In this document: positions 10,588-21,224 of the stretch, in pieces
Position numbering within the stretch: the first letter of the stretch is position 1
Layout: every line of letters begins with the position of its first letter
Source of the DNA: Haematobia irritans
Taxonomy: Eukaryota; Arthropoda; Insecta; Diptera; Muscidae
Reading direction: 5' to 3'
NCBI RefSeq assembly: GCF_050003625.1
Contig: NC_134397.1
Coordinates: 268,516,070 to 268,580,069 of the forward strand
Length of the DNA stretch: 64,000 nucleotides
Notes under the pieces: model-generated
The model's input: only the letters and a program-made list of their open reading frames with translations
Databases searched by the model: none
Told to the model about the DNA's origin: nothing
Translations under genes and position numbers: made by a program

Positions 10588-10776
10588 TAACAGGTTGGCT
10601 GATAAGTCCCCGGTCTAACAAAGAAAAACACATTTTTTTTGCCAAAATTCGTTTTTATTATTCAACATAGTTCCCTTCAAGAGCGATACAACGATTATAA
10701 CGACCTTCCAATTGTTTGATACCATTTTGGTAGTACTCCTTCGTTTTTGCCTCAAAATAGGCCTCAGTTTCGGCGA

Positions 10777-11515
10777 TCACCTCTTCATTGCAGCCATCCT
10801 TTTGAGGTCTGAGAACAAGAAAAAGTCCCTGGGGGCCAGATCTGGAGAATACGGTGGATGGGGAAGCAATTCGAAGCCCAATTCATGAATTTTTGCCATC
10901 GTTCTCAATGACTTGTGGCACCGTGCGTTGTCTTGGCGGAACAACACTTTTTTCTTCTTCATATGGGGCCGTTTTGCCGCGATTTCGACCTTCAAACGCT
11001 CCAATAATGCCATATAATAGTCACTGTTGATGGTTTTTTCCCTTCTTAAGATAATCGATAAAAATTATTCCAAGCGCATCCCAAAAAACAGAGGCCATTA
11101 CTTTGCCAGCGGATTTTTGAGTCTTTCCACGCTTCGGAGACGGTTCACCGGTCGCTGTCCACTCAGCCGACTGTCGTTTGGACTCAGGAGTGTAGTGATG
11201 GTGCCATGTTTCATCCATTGTCACATATCGACGGAAAAACTCGGGTGTATTATGAGTTAACAGCTGCAAACACCGCTCAGAAGTATCAACACGTTGTTGT
11301 TTTTGGTCAAATGTGAGCTCGCGCGGCACCCATTTTGCATAGAGCTTCCGCATATTCAAATATTGATGAATGATATGACCAACACGTTCCTTTGATGTCT
11401 TTAAGGCCTCTGCTATCTCGATCAACTTCATTTTACGGTCATTCAAAATCATTTTGTGGATTTTTTTTGATGTTTTCGTCGGTAACCACCTCTTTCGGGC
11501 GTCCACTGCGTTCAC
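10777..11515 (-). pseudogene. mariner transposase, central and C-terminal part
   Basis: DD34D transposase of the mariner family. Catalytic landmarks are VTMDETWHHHY (first D), LFRQDNARCHKS (second D) and PYSPDLAPRDFFLF (third D), with 34 residues between the second and third. A frameshift at about 11015-11025 breaks the frame after FIDYLKKGK. The C-terminus ends early at MKR. The N-terminal part lies beyond the insertion at 13551-13758. Closest relatives in this window are at 25569-26374 and 48368-49185. Confidence 0.85.
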
Positions 11516-11532
11516 CGTCCTCCGTGGTCATT

Positions 11533-11985
11533 TCACCAATAATTCATCAATATTTGGATATGCGGAAGCTCTGTGCAAAATGGGTGCCGCGCGAGCTCAC
11601 ATTTGACCAAAAACAACAACGTGTTTGCAGTTGTCAACTCGTAATACACACGAGTTTTTCCGTCGATATGTAACAATGGATGAAACATGGCTCCATCACT
11701 ACACTCCTGAGTCCAATCGACAGTCGGCTGAGTGGACAGCGACCGGTGAACCGTCTCCGAAGCGTGGAAAGACTCAAAAGTCCGCTGGCAAAGTAATGGC
11801 CTCTGTTTTTTGGGATGCGCATGGAATAATTTTTATCGATTATCTTGAGAAGGGAAAAACCATCAACAGTGACTATTATATGGCGTTATTGGAGCGTTTG
11901 AAGGTCGAAATCGCGTCAAAACGGCCCCATGTGAAGAGGAAAACAGTGTTGTTCCACCAAGACAACGCACCGTGCCACCACCACC
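11533..11985 (+). pseudogene. inverted partial mariner transposase inside the first
   Basis: Plus-strand coding segment of the same mariner family, from IHQYLDMRKLCAKWVPREL through MDETWLHHYTPES to LFHQDNAPCH, where mini-me-like sequence takes over. A small deletion removes the codons normally linking FDQKQQRV to CLQLL, shifting the frame near 11625. It lacks both terminal repeats and the N-terminus. Confidence 0.8.
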
Positions 11986-13550
11986 ATAGAATGGTGACGG
12001 GGGTATAATAAGTTTGTCATTCCGTTTGTAACACATCGAAATATCGATTGCCGACTATATAATGTATATATATTCTTGATCAGGGAGAAATTCTAAGACG
12101 ATATAACGATGTCCGTCTGTCCGTCTGTCCGGCTGTCTGTCTGTCTGTTGTAATCATGCTACAGTCTTCAATAAAGAAGCAATCGTGCTGAAATTTTGCA
12201 CAAACTCGTCGTTTGTCTGCAGGCAGGTCAAGTTCGTAGATGGGCTCTATCGGTCCAGGTTTTGATATAGTCCCCATATAAACCGACCTCCCGATTTGGA
12301 GTCTTTGGCTTATAGAAATCGTAGTTTTTATAACCATAAGGAGGTGTGCTAAAAATGGTGAGTATCGGTCTATGTTTTGGTATAGCCCCCATATAGAAAC
12401 CGCAGTTTTTATTCAATTCCCCATATAAAACGACCTCCCGATTTGGGGTCTTGGGCTTATAGAAACCGAAGTGTTTATCCAATTTGTCTGAAATTGGAAA
12501 TCTAGAGGTATTTTAGGACCATAAAGAGGTGTGCCGAAAATGGTGAGTATCGGTCCATAGTTTGATATAGCCCCCATATAGACCGATTTCCCGATTTTAT
12601 TCCCTGTAATGGCCTCTGTTTTTTGGGATGCGCATGGAATAATTTTTATCGATTATCTTGAGAAGGGACAAACCATCAACAGTGACTATTATATGGTGTT
12701 ATATGGTGAACGTTTGAAGGTCGAAATCGCGGCAAAACGGCGTATCGGTCCATGTTTTGGTATGGTCCCCATATAAAACGACTTCCCGATTTGGGGTCTT
12801 GGGCTTATAGAAACCGTAGGTTTTAACCAATTTTTCTGAAATTGGAAATCTAGAGGTATTTTAGGACCATAAAGAGGTGTGCCGAAAATCGGTCCATATT
12901 TTGGTATAGCCCACATATAGACCGATTTCCCGATTTTACTTCTTGAGCTTCTAGAATCCGAAGTTTTTATCCTATTTGCCTGAAATTGGAAATCTAGAGG
13001 TATTTTCGGGTCATAAAGAGGTGTGCCGAAAACGAAAACGAGGATCTCCCCATTCAACTCTTTGGGTTTCTAGAAACCGTAGTTTTTATCTGATTTGCCT
13101 GAAATTGTAAATATTCTGGTATTTTAGGCTCACAAAAACGTGTATCGGATTAAGTTTTTATCGGTCCATTTGGTAATGCCTCCAAATAGACCGACTTCAC
13201 TTCTTGAGGGTGTAGAAGGCGCACTGATCATGAAAATTGCTTAAAACTCAATGTAAAATTTCCAGATTTTACTTCTACAGATTTAAGATTTCAAATCAAG
13301 ACGTTATTTTATAATTTTCTTGCACACTTACAAGAGATGTTAATGATTCCTCTAAACCTCAAACAAAAATGGTTCTTATAAATCCAGAATCTGATATAGT
13401 CCTCATAGGTGAAATCTTTAAATTTATCTTCAGGAAGTGTCCTCAAGTCCTCAAGCCCTCCTGAAATTTCAAAGGAAACCCTAATATTTCGTTCATGGTG
13501 GTGGGTATTTAAGATTCGGCCCGGCCGAACTTACTGCTGTATATACTTGT
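11981..13550. repeat. mini-me/DINE-1-like repeat, type A, with captured mariner piece
   Basis: Begins with the ACCATAGAATGGTGACGGGG hairpin end and GTCCGTCTGTCC microsatellite (12109-12150). It continues with repeats containing CCCATATAGACCGATTTCCC and AATTGGAAATCTAGAGG, and ends GATTCGGCCCGGCCGAACTT then ACTTGTTTT. A mariner fragment lies inside it at 12607-12737. Confidence 0.7.
12607..12737 (+). mobile_element. mariner fragment within mini-me-like repeat
   Basis: About 130 bp matching the mariner segment at 11793-11920 (GTAATGGCCTCTGTTTTTTG to GTCGAAATCGCGGCAAAACG), with a small duplicated TATATGGTG. No terminal repeats. Confidence 0.75.
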
Positions 13551-13758
13551 TTTTTGATGTTTTCGTCGGTAACCACCTCTTTCGGGCGTCTACTGCGTTC
13601 ACCGTCCTCCGTGCTCATTTCACCACGCTTGAATTTTGCATACCAATCAATTATTGTTGATTTCCCTGGGGCAGAGTCCGGAAACTCATTATCAAGCCAA
13701 GTTTTTGCTTCCACCGTATTTTTTCCCGTCAGAAAACAGTATTTTATCAAAACACGAA
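13551..13758 (-). pseudogene. mariner transposase N-terminal part
   Basis: Minus-strand frame reading IKYCFLTGKNTVEAKTWL, FPDSAPGKSTIIDWYAKFKR and MSTEDGERSRRP, the paired helix-turn-helix DNA-binding half of the mariner transposase. It is cut off at the mini-me-like insertion; the catalytic half is at 10777-11515. Confidence 0.8.
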
Positions 13759-13970
13759 ATTCCTTTTTTCCATTTTTTTCACAATAACAAAAGTTGCAAA
13801 AGACGCTCTATCTCACAAACTAATTGACTTACAGATGTCAAATTTTGACACGAATCATTTGAAAGTTGGTACTATATAAAAATAATATGCATTTAATACT
13901 AGCGACGCCATCGATGTGTTAGACCAGGGACTTATCAGCCAACCTGTTATCTAATTTAGATAGATTAGTT

Positions 13971-14059
13971 CATCAAAGTTCACCAATGTGGTATCACAAT
14001 GAACTGAATGGTCTAAGTAAGTTTGATACATCGGGCTGCCACCTAACCTAACCTAACCG
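13971..14059 (+). mobile_element. 5'-truncated tRNA-derived SINE
   Basis: Only the 3' part of the SINE (GTTCACCAATGTGGTATCAC ... GGGCTGCCACCTAACCTAAC) is present. It is flanked by the 9-bp direct repeat AGATTAGTT at 13962-13970 and 14060-14068, as expected for target-primed reverse transcription with 5' truncation. Confidence 0.8.
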
Positions 14060-14145
14060 AGATTAGTTTATAGATTAGATTTATAGATTAGTTTCAAAAC
14101 AAAATATAATTTCTTTTTGTGTAGGAAATTTAATGAGTCTTCGTG

Positions 14146-14154
14146 TATAAAAAA
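14146..14154 (+). promoter_or_regulatory. TATA box of secreted Cys-pair gene A
   Basis: TATAAAAAA, 69 bases before the ATG at 14223; predicts a leader of about 45 nt. Confidence 0.5.
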
Positions 14155-14222
14155 TCATATTTGTTATTCATAAGAAGTATTCGAGATTTTGCAAGCTGTC
14201 CTAAAACCATAGTCAAGTCAAT

Positions 14223-14795
14223 ATGATCGGCATTAAAAGTGCATTTTTAGTTCTGAACGCATTTGCATTTGTCACAGTAAAGGGGGCCGCCATCGTTTAC
14301 GATTGTAGTTCAGGAGTAGTAAGATTTTTTAGAAAACAAACACCCCTACAAAATAATTCAAATTAAATCAAATATATTTATAGTGTATTCCTACCGATAG
14401 ACCTGCGCCCTCTTATGCACCGGCCGGGGCAACGTCTGTATATATAATGCCCCAGCATATAGACATGCGAAAATTACCGCAGCAAATCGAACCCTTAAGA
14501 AAAACACAAGTCTACGAATGTACTCCTGAAAAAGTAAGTTAGCAATAACTTAAGTCGTAAATATTTTCTAATATAATTTGTATTTTTTACAAAGTGCATA
14601 CCATCAGATAAACCTGTCCCTGAAGGGCTTCCTAAAGGATTACCATGGGTATCATATATGTCAACTTTAGATCATTTAATTAAGACTCCAGAAGCACAAA
14701 CCGATTACCACTTTGAAGAGCAAGAATTTGAACATGAACCAGAAGAATACCCTTATGAACAATATTCCAATGTGGATTATCCAACAGCAGAATAG
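14223..14795 (+). CDS. secreted Cys-pair peptide gene A (3 exons), unrecognised family
   Basis: Exons 14223-14318, 14384-14533 and 14595-14795; both introns are GT-AG, phase 0, of 65 and 61 bp. The product is 148 residues. Residues 1-22 are a signal peptide (MIGIKSAFLVLNAFAFVTVK then GA). Two Cys pairs follow, C28/C33 (YDCSSGV|C) and C78/C83 (YECTPEK|C), where the bar marks the intron. Exons 2 and 3 both open CIP-T/S-D-R/K-P, so they are duplicated modules. Exon 3 adds LPKGLPWVSYM (W100) and a very acidic Glu/Tyr-rich tail ending in PTAE. No known domain recognised. Genes B (23121) and C (30436) share the whole plan. The conserved splice sites, TATA box and ATTAAA about 20 bases after the stop make it a convincing gene. 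Role unknown; secretion suggests a gland, haemolymph or reproductive-tract peptide. Confidence 0.85.
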
Positions 14796-14989
14796 AACGG
14801 CTAAATAATTCTCTATTAAAGCGGAATGTCATACAATTTGCAAAAACTGCATATAGTAAAGATGAATTAATAAGCATTAAACTAAAATTTTGTATTCATT
14901 AGCTAATATTAAAAACTAGCCTACTATGTATCTTTATTAATAAACCGCGAAAAGAGAATGAAATTTTGATAAATGAGATCTGTATTCTA

Positions 14990-15132
14990 ATTTTAATTTT
15001 ATTGGTCCTAGATTTAAAGCCAGATAAAAAATTTCTTTATTTTAAAGAAGCCGCATCTTTGGCTCGGAATCAATACCGAAATCCTTAAGGGAAGGTCAAA
15101 ATCTTTGGATCCAAGTAACTTTTTTTTGAGTG
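14990..15132 (-). mobile_element. MITE end fragment (TTTGACC/GAGTG family)
   Basis: Shares GGCTCGGAATCAATACC, GTCAAAATCTTTGGATCC and the terminus TTTTTTTTGAGTG with the full element at 18658-19358, in reverse. TA follows at 15133-15134. Confidence 0.6.
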
Positions 15133-15211
15133 TAAACATACTCAGCCACAAACGTTATTGAACATGAAGTGTCTAATTCAATCCAGATGTTTGTGACGTA
15201 ATATAAAATTA

Positions 15212-15768
15212 CACTGAAAAAAATATTGCCGTGAGGTCAAAGATTTCATGTCTTTAAAATACGAATGCAAATTTTGCTTAGCATAGAAGACGCATTTCTC
15301 TAATATACAAAGTTTCTTTCCTTGTCCAAAAGTCAATAAACTTTTCAATGAAGTCGTATTGTCCTTATAATTAAGTGATTTGACTTAAAAATGGGTATCA
15401 TAACATATTTGTTGTATTTTTGTATCTTGACTACAAAGCAAAAAATCGTTCAAATATAGGACATGTTTTTCAACACTTTATTTTAAAGACGTTTTTTACT
15501 TGAAACATAGCATAATTTCTACTGGAAGTTGAGTCTGAATTTGGAATATAAAGTTGTTGTTATCTCGTTTTTAAAGTACTTTGATAGCATATGAAGAAAA
15601 AAGCTGAAAAAGCGAAAAATTAAAATTTGCTTCCTAGAAGCAAGTACACAAAACCCAAATTTAAAAGAACATTGTGTCATAAAAGTATCCATACTTGTAT
15701 TCTCTGCTTCTTTGGCTCGGAATCAATACCAACATCTTTGGAAACGGGCATGCTTTGTTTTTTCAGTG
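15212..15768 (-). mobile_element. MITE, CACTGAAAAA family, full copy
   Basis: Termini CACTGAAAAAAATATTG and GTTTTTTCAGTG, 557 bp, flanked by TA at 15210-15211 and 15769-15770. It is inverted relative to the copies at 889-1510 and 6082-6738, and non-coding. Confidence 0.85.
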
Positions 15769-15770
15769 TA

Positions 15771-15870
15771 AGACATAATATTCGAACTACTTCTCGAGTA
15801 GTTCCTTATGAACGAAAACGTAAAGAATGCAGTTTCAAATCACACAATTTAAACGCAAGAAAGAAATTTA
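15771..15870 (+). other. unassigned 100 bp between two elements
   Basis: An open, repeat-free stretch between the MITE and the mini-me-like repeat. It could encode TTSRVVPYERKRKECSFK, but there is no start or splice site of its own. It may be a host remnant or chance. Confidence 0.2.
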
Positions 15871-17470
15871 AAACAAGTATGTATGGCCGTAAATTCGGCC
15901 AGGCCGAATCTTATGTACCCTCCACCATGAATAGCGTAGAAACTTTTACGAAAGACTGTCATCCACAATCGAATTACTTGGGTTGTGATATCTTAAATCA
16001 TTTTCATGACATGGTTGTTAAATATCATCTACTACCACCACGTTCCAAATTTCAACCTGATCGGATGAATTTTGCTTTTCCAAAAGGCACCGGAGGTCAA
16101 ATCTGGGGATCGGTTTATATGGGGGTTATATATAATTATGGACTGATATGAACCAATTCCTGCATGGTTCTTGGATACCATATACTAACATCACGTACCA
16201 AATTTCAACCTAATCGGATGAATTTTGCTCTTCCAAGGGGTTCCGGAGGTCTAATCTGGGGATCGTTTTATATGGGGGATATATATAATTATGGACCGAT
16301 GTGGACCAATTTTTGCATAGTTGTTAGAGACCATATACCAAAACCATGTACCAAATTTCAGCCGGATCGGATGAAATTTCCTTCTCTTTGAGGCTCCGCA
16401 AGCCAAATCTGGGGATCAGTTTATATGGGGGCTATATATAATTATGCACCGATGTGGACCAGTATTTGTATGGTCATTAGAGACCATATACTAACACCAT
16501 GTACCAAATTTCAGCCGGATTGGATGAATTTTGCTTCTCTTAGAGGCTCCACAAGCCAAATCGGGGGATCGGTTTATATGGGGGATATATATAATTATTG
16601 GCCGATGTGGACCAATTTTTGCATAGTTGTTAGAGACCATATACTAACACCATGTACCAAATTTCAGCCGGATCGGATGAAATTTCCTTCTCTTGGAGGC
16701 TCCGCAAGCCAAATCTGGGGATCGGTTTATATGGGGGCTATATATAATTATTGGCCGATGTGGACCAATTTTTGCATAGTTGTTAGAGACCATATACTAA
16801 CACCATGTACCAAATTTCAGCCGGATCGGATGAATTTTGCTTCTCTTAGAGGCTTCGCAAGCCAAATTGGGGGATAGGTTTATATGGGGGCTATATATAA
16901 TTATTGGCCGATGTGGACCAATTTTTGCATAGTTGTTAGAGACCATATACTAACACCATGTACCAAATTTCAGCCGGATCGGATGAAATTTCCTTCTCTT
17001 GGAGGCTCCGCAAGCCAAATCGGGGGATCGAATTATATGGGGCTATATATAATTATGGACCGATGTGGACCAATTTTTGCATGGTTGTTAGAGACCATAT
17101 ACTAACACCATGTACCAAATTTCAGCCGGATCGGATGAAATTTGCTTCTCTTAGAGGATCGGCAAGCTAAATTTGGGGGTCCGTTTATATGGGGGCTATA
17201 CGTAAAAGTGGACCGATATGGCCCATTGGCAATACCATCCAACCTACATCAATAACAACTACTTGTGCCAAGTTTCAAGTCGATAGCTTGTTTCGTTCGG
17301 AAGTTAGCGTGATTTCAACAGACGGACGGACGGACATGCTTAGATCGACTCAGAATTTCACCACGACCCAGAATATATATATACTTTATGGGTTCTTAGA
17401 GCAATATTTCGATGTGTTACAAACGGAATGACAAAGTTAATATACCCCCATCCTATGGTGGAGAGTATAC
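15871..17470. repeat. mini-me/DINE-1-like repeat, type A, full length
   Basis: Runs from AAACAAGTATGTATGGCCGT and the palindrome ATTCGGCCAGGCCGAAT to the hairpin end TATACCCCCATCC...GGTGGAGAGTATA. It contains a tandem core of 153-bp units and a GACGGACGGACGG microsatellite (about 17320). No target-site duplication seen. Non-coding in my judgement, although the unit length is divisible by three and keeps frames open. Confidence 0.8.
16290..17200 (+). repeat. 153-bp tandem repeats
   Basis: Successive copies of GATGTGGACCAATTTTTGCA start at 16604, 16757 and 16910, a spacing of 153 bp (51 codons). Because the period is a multiple of three, a frame reading MGAIYNYWPMWTNFC stays open through several units. 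Older and younger copies carry frameshifts and internal stops, so this is not treated as a gene. Confidence 0.85.
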
Positions 17471-17502
17471 AAATCTCGTAATTTGAAAACCCTTTTCATA
17501 GG

Positions 17503-17640
17503 TTAGGTATAGTCGCAGTCTATTGTGATAGCACAGTGATGAACTTCTCTTATCACTGAGTGTTGCCCGATGGGTTTAATACACTTAGAAATGTCACCAG
17601 CATTACTGAAAGGGGATAATCCACCGCTGAAAAAACTTTG
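17503..17640 (-). mobile_element. SINE remnant without tRNA head
   Basis: Diverged 3' body of the tRNA-derived SINE in reverse (GGTTAGGTATAG...AACTTCTCTTATCACTGAGTG...GGATAATCCACCGCTGAAAA). From 17641 to 17860 I see only AT-rich sequence. Confidence 0.65.
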
Positions 17641-17863
17641 ATGTTTAATTCTTAAATTTATTTTTATTGTTTTTTTTTACTTTTTTATAGATTTTTTATT
17701 CTTTTTTGAAACATTTGCCAAAAAATTAAATGATGACTACGGCCAACTTTAGCTCCAAACTAACTTCATCGGAAGTGGAAAAAATTAATGGAGGATCTGG
17801 GGATATTCTTATAAAGAAATGTTCCAATTTTTTTGAAATCTAATTTTAATTCTATAATGCCTA

Positions 17864-18641
17864 CACCCTCAAACAAAAAAATCGCTTCTGTAACATATAC
17901 CCCAAACATATTTTGCTTCAAGCATATATATTCAGGATTGCTCGAAACAAAATATTGTTCGTATTGTTCAAACATATTATGTTTTACCTTAGTCCATACA
18001 CTGGTAGAAAAAAATTTAATGAAATTTTCTTTATGTGGATATATTTTTAATGCGCCAATTGGTTACTTCCATTGTTTTACTTGCAGCATACTCTCTAGGT
18101 CTCTCTTTCTAAACATATATATGTTTATAGGCTATTTGTAAATTAATATATGTTTGCACCTAAGCATATTATATTTACAAACATAGGTTAGGTTAGGTGG
18201 CAGCCCGATGCATCAGGCTCACTTAGACTATTCTGTGATACCACAATGGTGAACTTCTCTCTTACCACTGAGTGCTGCCCGATTCCATGTTAAGCTCAAT
18301 GACAAGGGACCTCCTTTTTATAGCCGAGTCCGAACGGCATTTCACATTGCAGTGAAACCACTTAGAGAAGCTTTGAAACCCTCAGAAATGTCACCAGCAT
18401 TACTGACGTGGGATAATCCACCGCTGAAAAACTTTTTGGTGTTCGGTCGAAGCAGGAATCGAACCCACGACCTTATGTATGCAAGGCGGGCATGCTAACC
18501 ATTGCACCACGGTGGCTCCCAAACATGTTATGCTAGTTTATGAACATTATGTGCTTGCACTTAAAAATATTGTGTTAAAAAAATTGAGTTCTAAACATAT
18601 AATTTTTACACCCAAACATATGAAAAAGTCTTTTTCGTCCG
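17864..18641. mobile_element. TIR element of the AAACATAT family, copy i
   Basis: Starts CACCCTCAAACAAAAAAATC, ends AAAGTCTTTTTCGTCCG, flanked by TA (17862-17863, 18642-18643). Rich in AAACATAT motifs shared with copies at 26524-27843 and 27981-29785. This copy lacks the internal tRNA-like modules and is interrupted by a SINE at 18186-18520. Confidence 0.75.
18186..18520 (-). mobile_element. tRNA-derived SINE, full length
   Basis: On the minus strand: a tRNA-like head with A box TGGTGCAATGG and B box GGTTCGATTCC, a body of about 230 bp (AAAAAGTTTTTCAGCGGTGG, AAAAAGGAGGTCCCTTGTC), and a CCTAACCTAACC tail. Flanked by the short direct repeat AAACAT. It uses a Pol III type internal promoter and needs a LINE's reverse transcriptase to move. 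Copies: 35469-35813, 56986-57289 and fragments. Confidence 0.9.
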
Positions 18642-18657
18642 TATAGGTTTAAAGCTA

Positions 18658-19358
18658 CACTCACAAAGAAAAGTTTACTTGGATCCAAAGATTTTGACCT
18701 TCTCTTAAGGATTTTGGTATTGATTTCGAGCCAAAGATACGGCTTCTTTAAAATAAAGACAATTTTTAGCGACCTATCTGGCCTTAAATCCAGAATCAAT
18801 AAAATTAAATTTGGGATTCAGATCACATTTATTGAATTTTCATTTTCTTTTCGCGGTATATTAATTTGGGTCAAATTTCGGGTCAGGGTCGATATTAACG
18901 TCATGGTGACGTTCCATGTGGACTGCGGGAGTCGGTAGCGCTGGGTCACGTACAAACAAATGCCAGTTTAAAAATCCAAATTATATCCACAAAAACTTTA
19001 AACCAAATATGCTTAATCCTCAAAATAAGTCTTAGCCTATATTCGAAGCTTTTTTATTTTAAATCTAAAGATTTAATATTTCAGTTAATTTAAGGACGAT
19101 TTCTTTAAATCAAAAAGGTGTTTCTTTATTTTAAGGAAATTTTTCCTTAGTTCATAGACATGAGACTTTAACGCAAATTTATAAAATTTATGTCCTAAAT
19201 TTAATAAAAAAAAATTGTTGAAGTCAAGATTATAAACTGTGTTTTAACTAAATTTAATTATTTTAAATAAATTTGTCCTTAATATTTTTTAAATTGCGCA
19301 TCCTAAAATTTAAATTGCATAATCTTTAATATCATGTAAATATTTTTTTTTTTCAGTG
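18658..19358 (+). mobile_element. MITE, CACTCACAAAG/TTTCAGTG family, full copy
   Basis: Left end CACTCACAAAGAAAAG, right end TTTTTTTTTTTCAGTG, 701 bp, TA at 18656-18657 and 19359-19360. Internal phrases GATTTTGACCTTC and GGCTTCTTTAAAATAAAG recur at 14990, 19370, 24790, 52853 and 54020. Non-coding. Confidence 0.8.
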
Positions 19359-19360
19359 TA

Positions 19361-20095
19361 GATAGCTCAATAAAAAATCTTTATTTTAAAGAAGCGGTAT
19401 TTTTAGCTAGAAATCAAAACCAAAATTCTTAAATGAATGTCAAAATCTTTGGGTCCATGTAAACTTTTTTTAATGAAAAAATATCAAGTATGCAAAACTT
19501 AAAATTAAAACATAATTTCGTCGTAATGTCAACCGTAGTGTAATTATCCACTTCTTTGAAAAAAGAAATTTCGCCAAAATCGTTCGCGTTATTATAAAAT
19601 CCAACGATGCAATTCTCCAAAATCCACAAAGGGTTAATACTCGATTTTTTCGTATCGTGTTATGAGCACGTAAATTTATAGAAATATATTTTTCTAAAAC
19701 AATTACTTGCATTTAAAATGGATATATTAATGTTTTGTACATGTGGGTTAATTTTTTTAATTATGCCATAAGGCATGCTCCAATTATCATATTATCAGAA
19801 TAAATTTGCAAGAAGATTTTGTCTGAAATAGAATTAGTTAAGCTTGGAACAAGGCAAGTTCAGTCCGAAATTCTTACACCCTTTACATTCTACTCCCCTT
19901 AGGAAAAAAATGTAGTAAAAGTGTATGCCCCATGTTCCCGATATTCGGAATCGTAAATCACAAAAATTCTAAAACATGCTTGGGATAAGAAAATATCGAA
20001 AAAAAAATAATAATAATAAAATTAAACTGAATATTGTTTTGCAATAAATACAAATTATATTTAGCATGGGTTTAATATTTTTATGTTCATGAAAG
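19361..20095. other. AT-rich stretch with a MITE remnant
   Basis: Bases 19370-19475 are an inverted fragment of the neighbouring MITE (TTATTTTAAAGAAGCGG...GTCAAAATCTTTGGGTCC). The rest is AT-rich sequence with no gene, repeat or signal that I can name. Confidence 0.4.
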
Positions 20096-20109
20096 GATGA
20101 CATATATCG

Positions 20110-21224
20110 ATGGGATACGACCATATAGATCCAAAATTTGTGAGAATTTTGCTGCCACTGATCCTGCCATATGTCACCCATGCTTTCAATTCTATTTTGA
20201 CAAGGAGTACTTTCCCCGGTCTTTGGAAACATGCTAAGGTCATACCCATACCTAAGGGTAAATCGGAGTTTCGGCCAATATCACTGCTTCCCTTCTTTTC
20301 CAAGGTGTTCGAGAGACTTTTGAATGGGCAAATGCAGGAATTTCTGAATCGATATTCCCTGTTATCTTCAAGGCAATCGGGTTTTCGTTCGGGCCACAGC
20401 TGCATAAGTGCTCTGGCTGATGTGTGTGAGGCTTTAAGATCTGATCAGGATGAGGGAAGAGTCAATTTTCTGGTGCTGCTGGACCATTCGAAAGCGTTTG
20501 ATTCGGTGGATCATTCCCTTTTATGTTTGAAGCTGAGGAACCTTTTTAATTTCTCGGCCAGTTCGGTACGTCTTCTGCATTCCTATCTCGTTGACAGGAG
20601 ACAGTCAGTATACACGGATATTGGTACTTCGGATCCCTTAATTGTTTCAAGAGGCGTACCGCAGGGTTCAACTCTTGGTCCTCTCCTTTTTTCTCTCTAT
20701 ATAAATGATTTGCCACATGTTTTGAGATATAGCAGGGTACAGATGTACGCTGATGATGTACAAATATATATGAGCAGCGATATCCGTTCTTTGAGCGCCG
20801 GTATAGACATGATCAATGACGACCTCCTTTCTGTGAACAACTGGGCTACAAGAAATGGATTGCTCCTGAATCCAAGGAAGTCTAAGTGCCTAGTGATACA
20901 TGGACGTGGTATTCAAGTCCCTAACGACATTGAGGTTAAGATTGACGGACAACAGGTGGAAATTGTTTCCACGGCCAAGAATCTTGGTGTAGTATTGAAT
21001 AGTAACTTGTCTTGGGGGGATCATATAAACTACATTGTTGGTCAGGCATATGCGAAATTAAGAACTTTATGGAACACTCAGCGATTTACGCCGCTCAAGA
21101 CAAGGGTTATATTAGCTAAGAGTTATGTCTTGCCAGGATTGTTGTATGGAAGTGAACTATTTTCGGGTTGCGATGCCGGAAGCAGACGGAAGTTGAATGT
21201 TGTTTACAATAATATTGTGAGATA
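20110..21224 (+). pseudogene. LINE reverse transcriptase, interrupted
   Basis: About 372 codons of RT before the MITE. Motifs in order: EFRPISLLPFFSKVFERL, SGFRSGHSC, FLVLLDHSKAFDSVDHSL, SRGVPQGSTLGPLLFSLYIN, the catalytic MYADDVQIYM, GLLLNPRKSKCLV and LGVVLNSNLSWGDHI. The protein would copy its own RNA at a chromosomal nick. The frame then runs into MITE sequence (TEKNITKIFPIKK) and stops at 21294. The missing C-terminal codons (YGLRRFDHITRYRELLYG) lie at 22408-22640. The segment is intact apart from the insertion, so the copy was fairly young when hit. The 5' truncation means it was already a dead-on-arrival insertion. Confidence 0.85.

Larger units (their letters stand above)
10590..13947 (-). 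mobile_element. mariner (DD34D) split by nested and inverted insertions
   Basis: Outer termini ACAGGTTGGCTGATAAGTCC and its inverted copy ending CCAACCTGT, flanked by TA at 10588-10589 and 13948-13949. Minus-strand transposase parts lie at both edges (10777-11515 and 13551-13758). Between them sit a plus-strand partial mariner (11533-11985) and a type A mini-me-like repeat (11981-13550) that itself contains a third mariner fragment (12607-12737). About 66 bp of the coding sequence are present at both edges of the break (11467-11532 and 13551-13617). Not autonomous. Confidence 0.85.

Noticed and set aside
15627..16151. 174-codon frame crossing 15.6-16.15 kb
   Set aside because: It runs through a MITE end, 100 bp of unique DNA and a mini-me-like repeat, so it is not a single gene.
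16425..17170. 150-residue periodic frame over the 153-bp repeats
   Set aside because: Open only because the unit is a multiple of three; other units of the same family carry stops and frameshifts.
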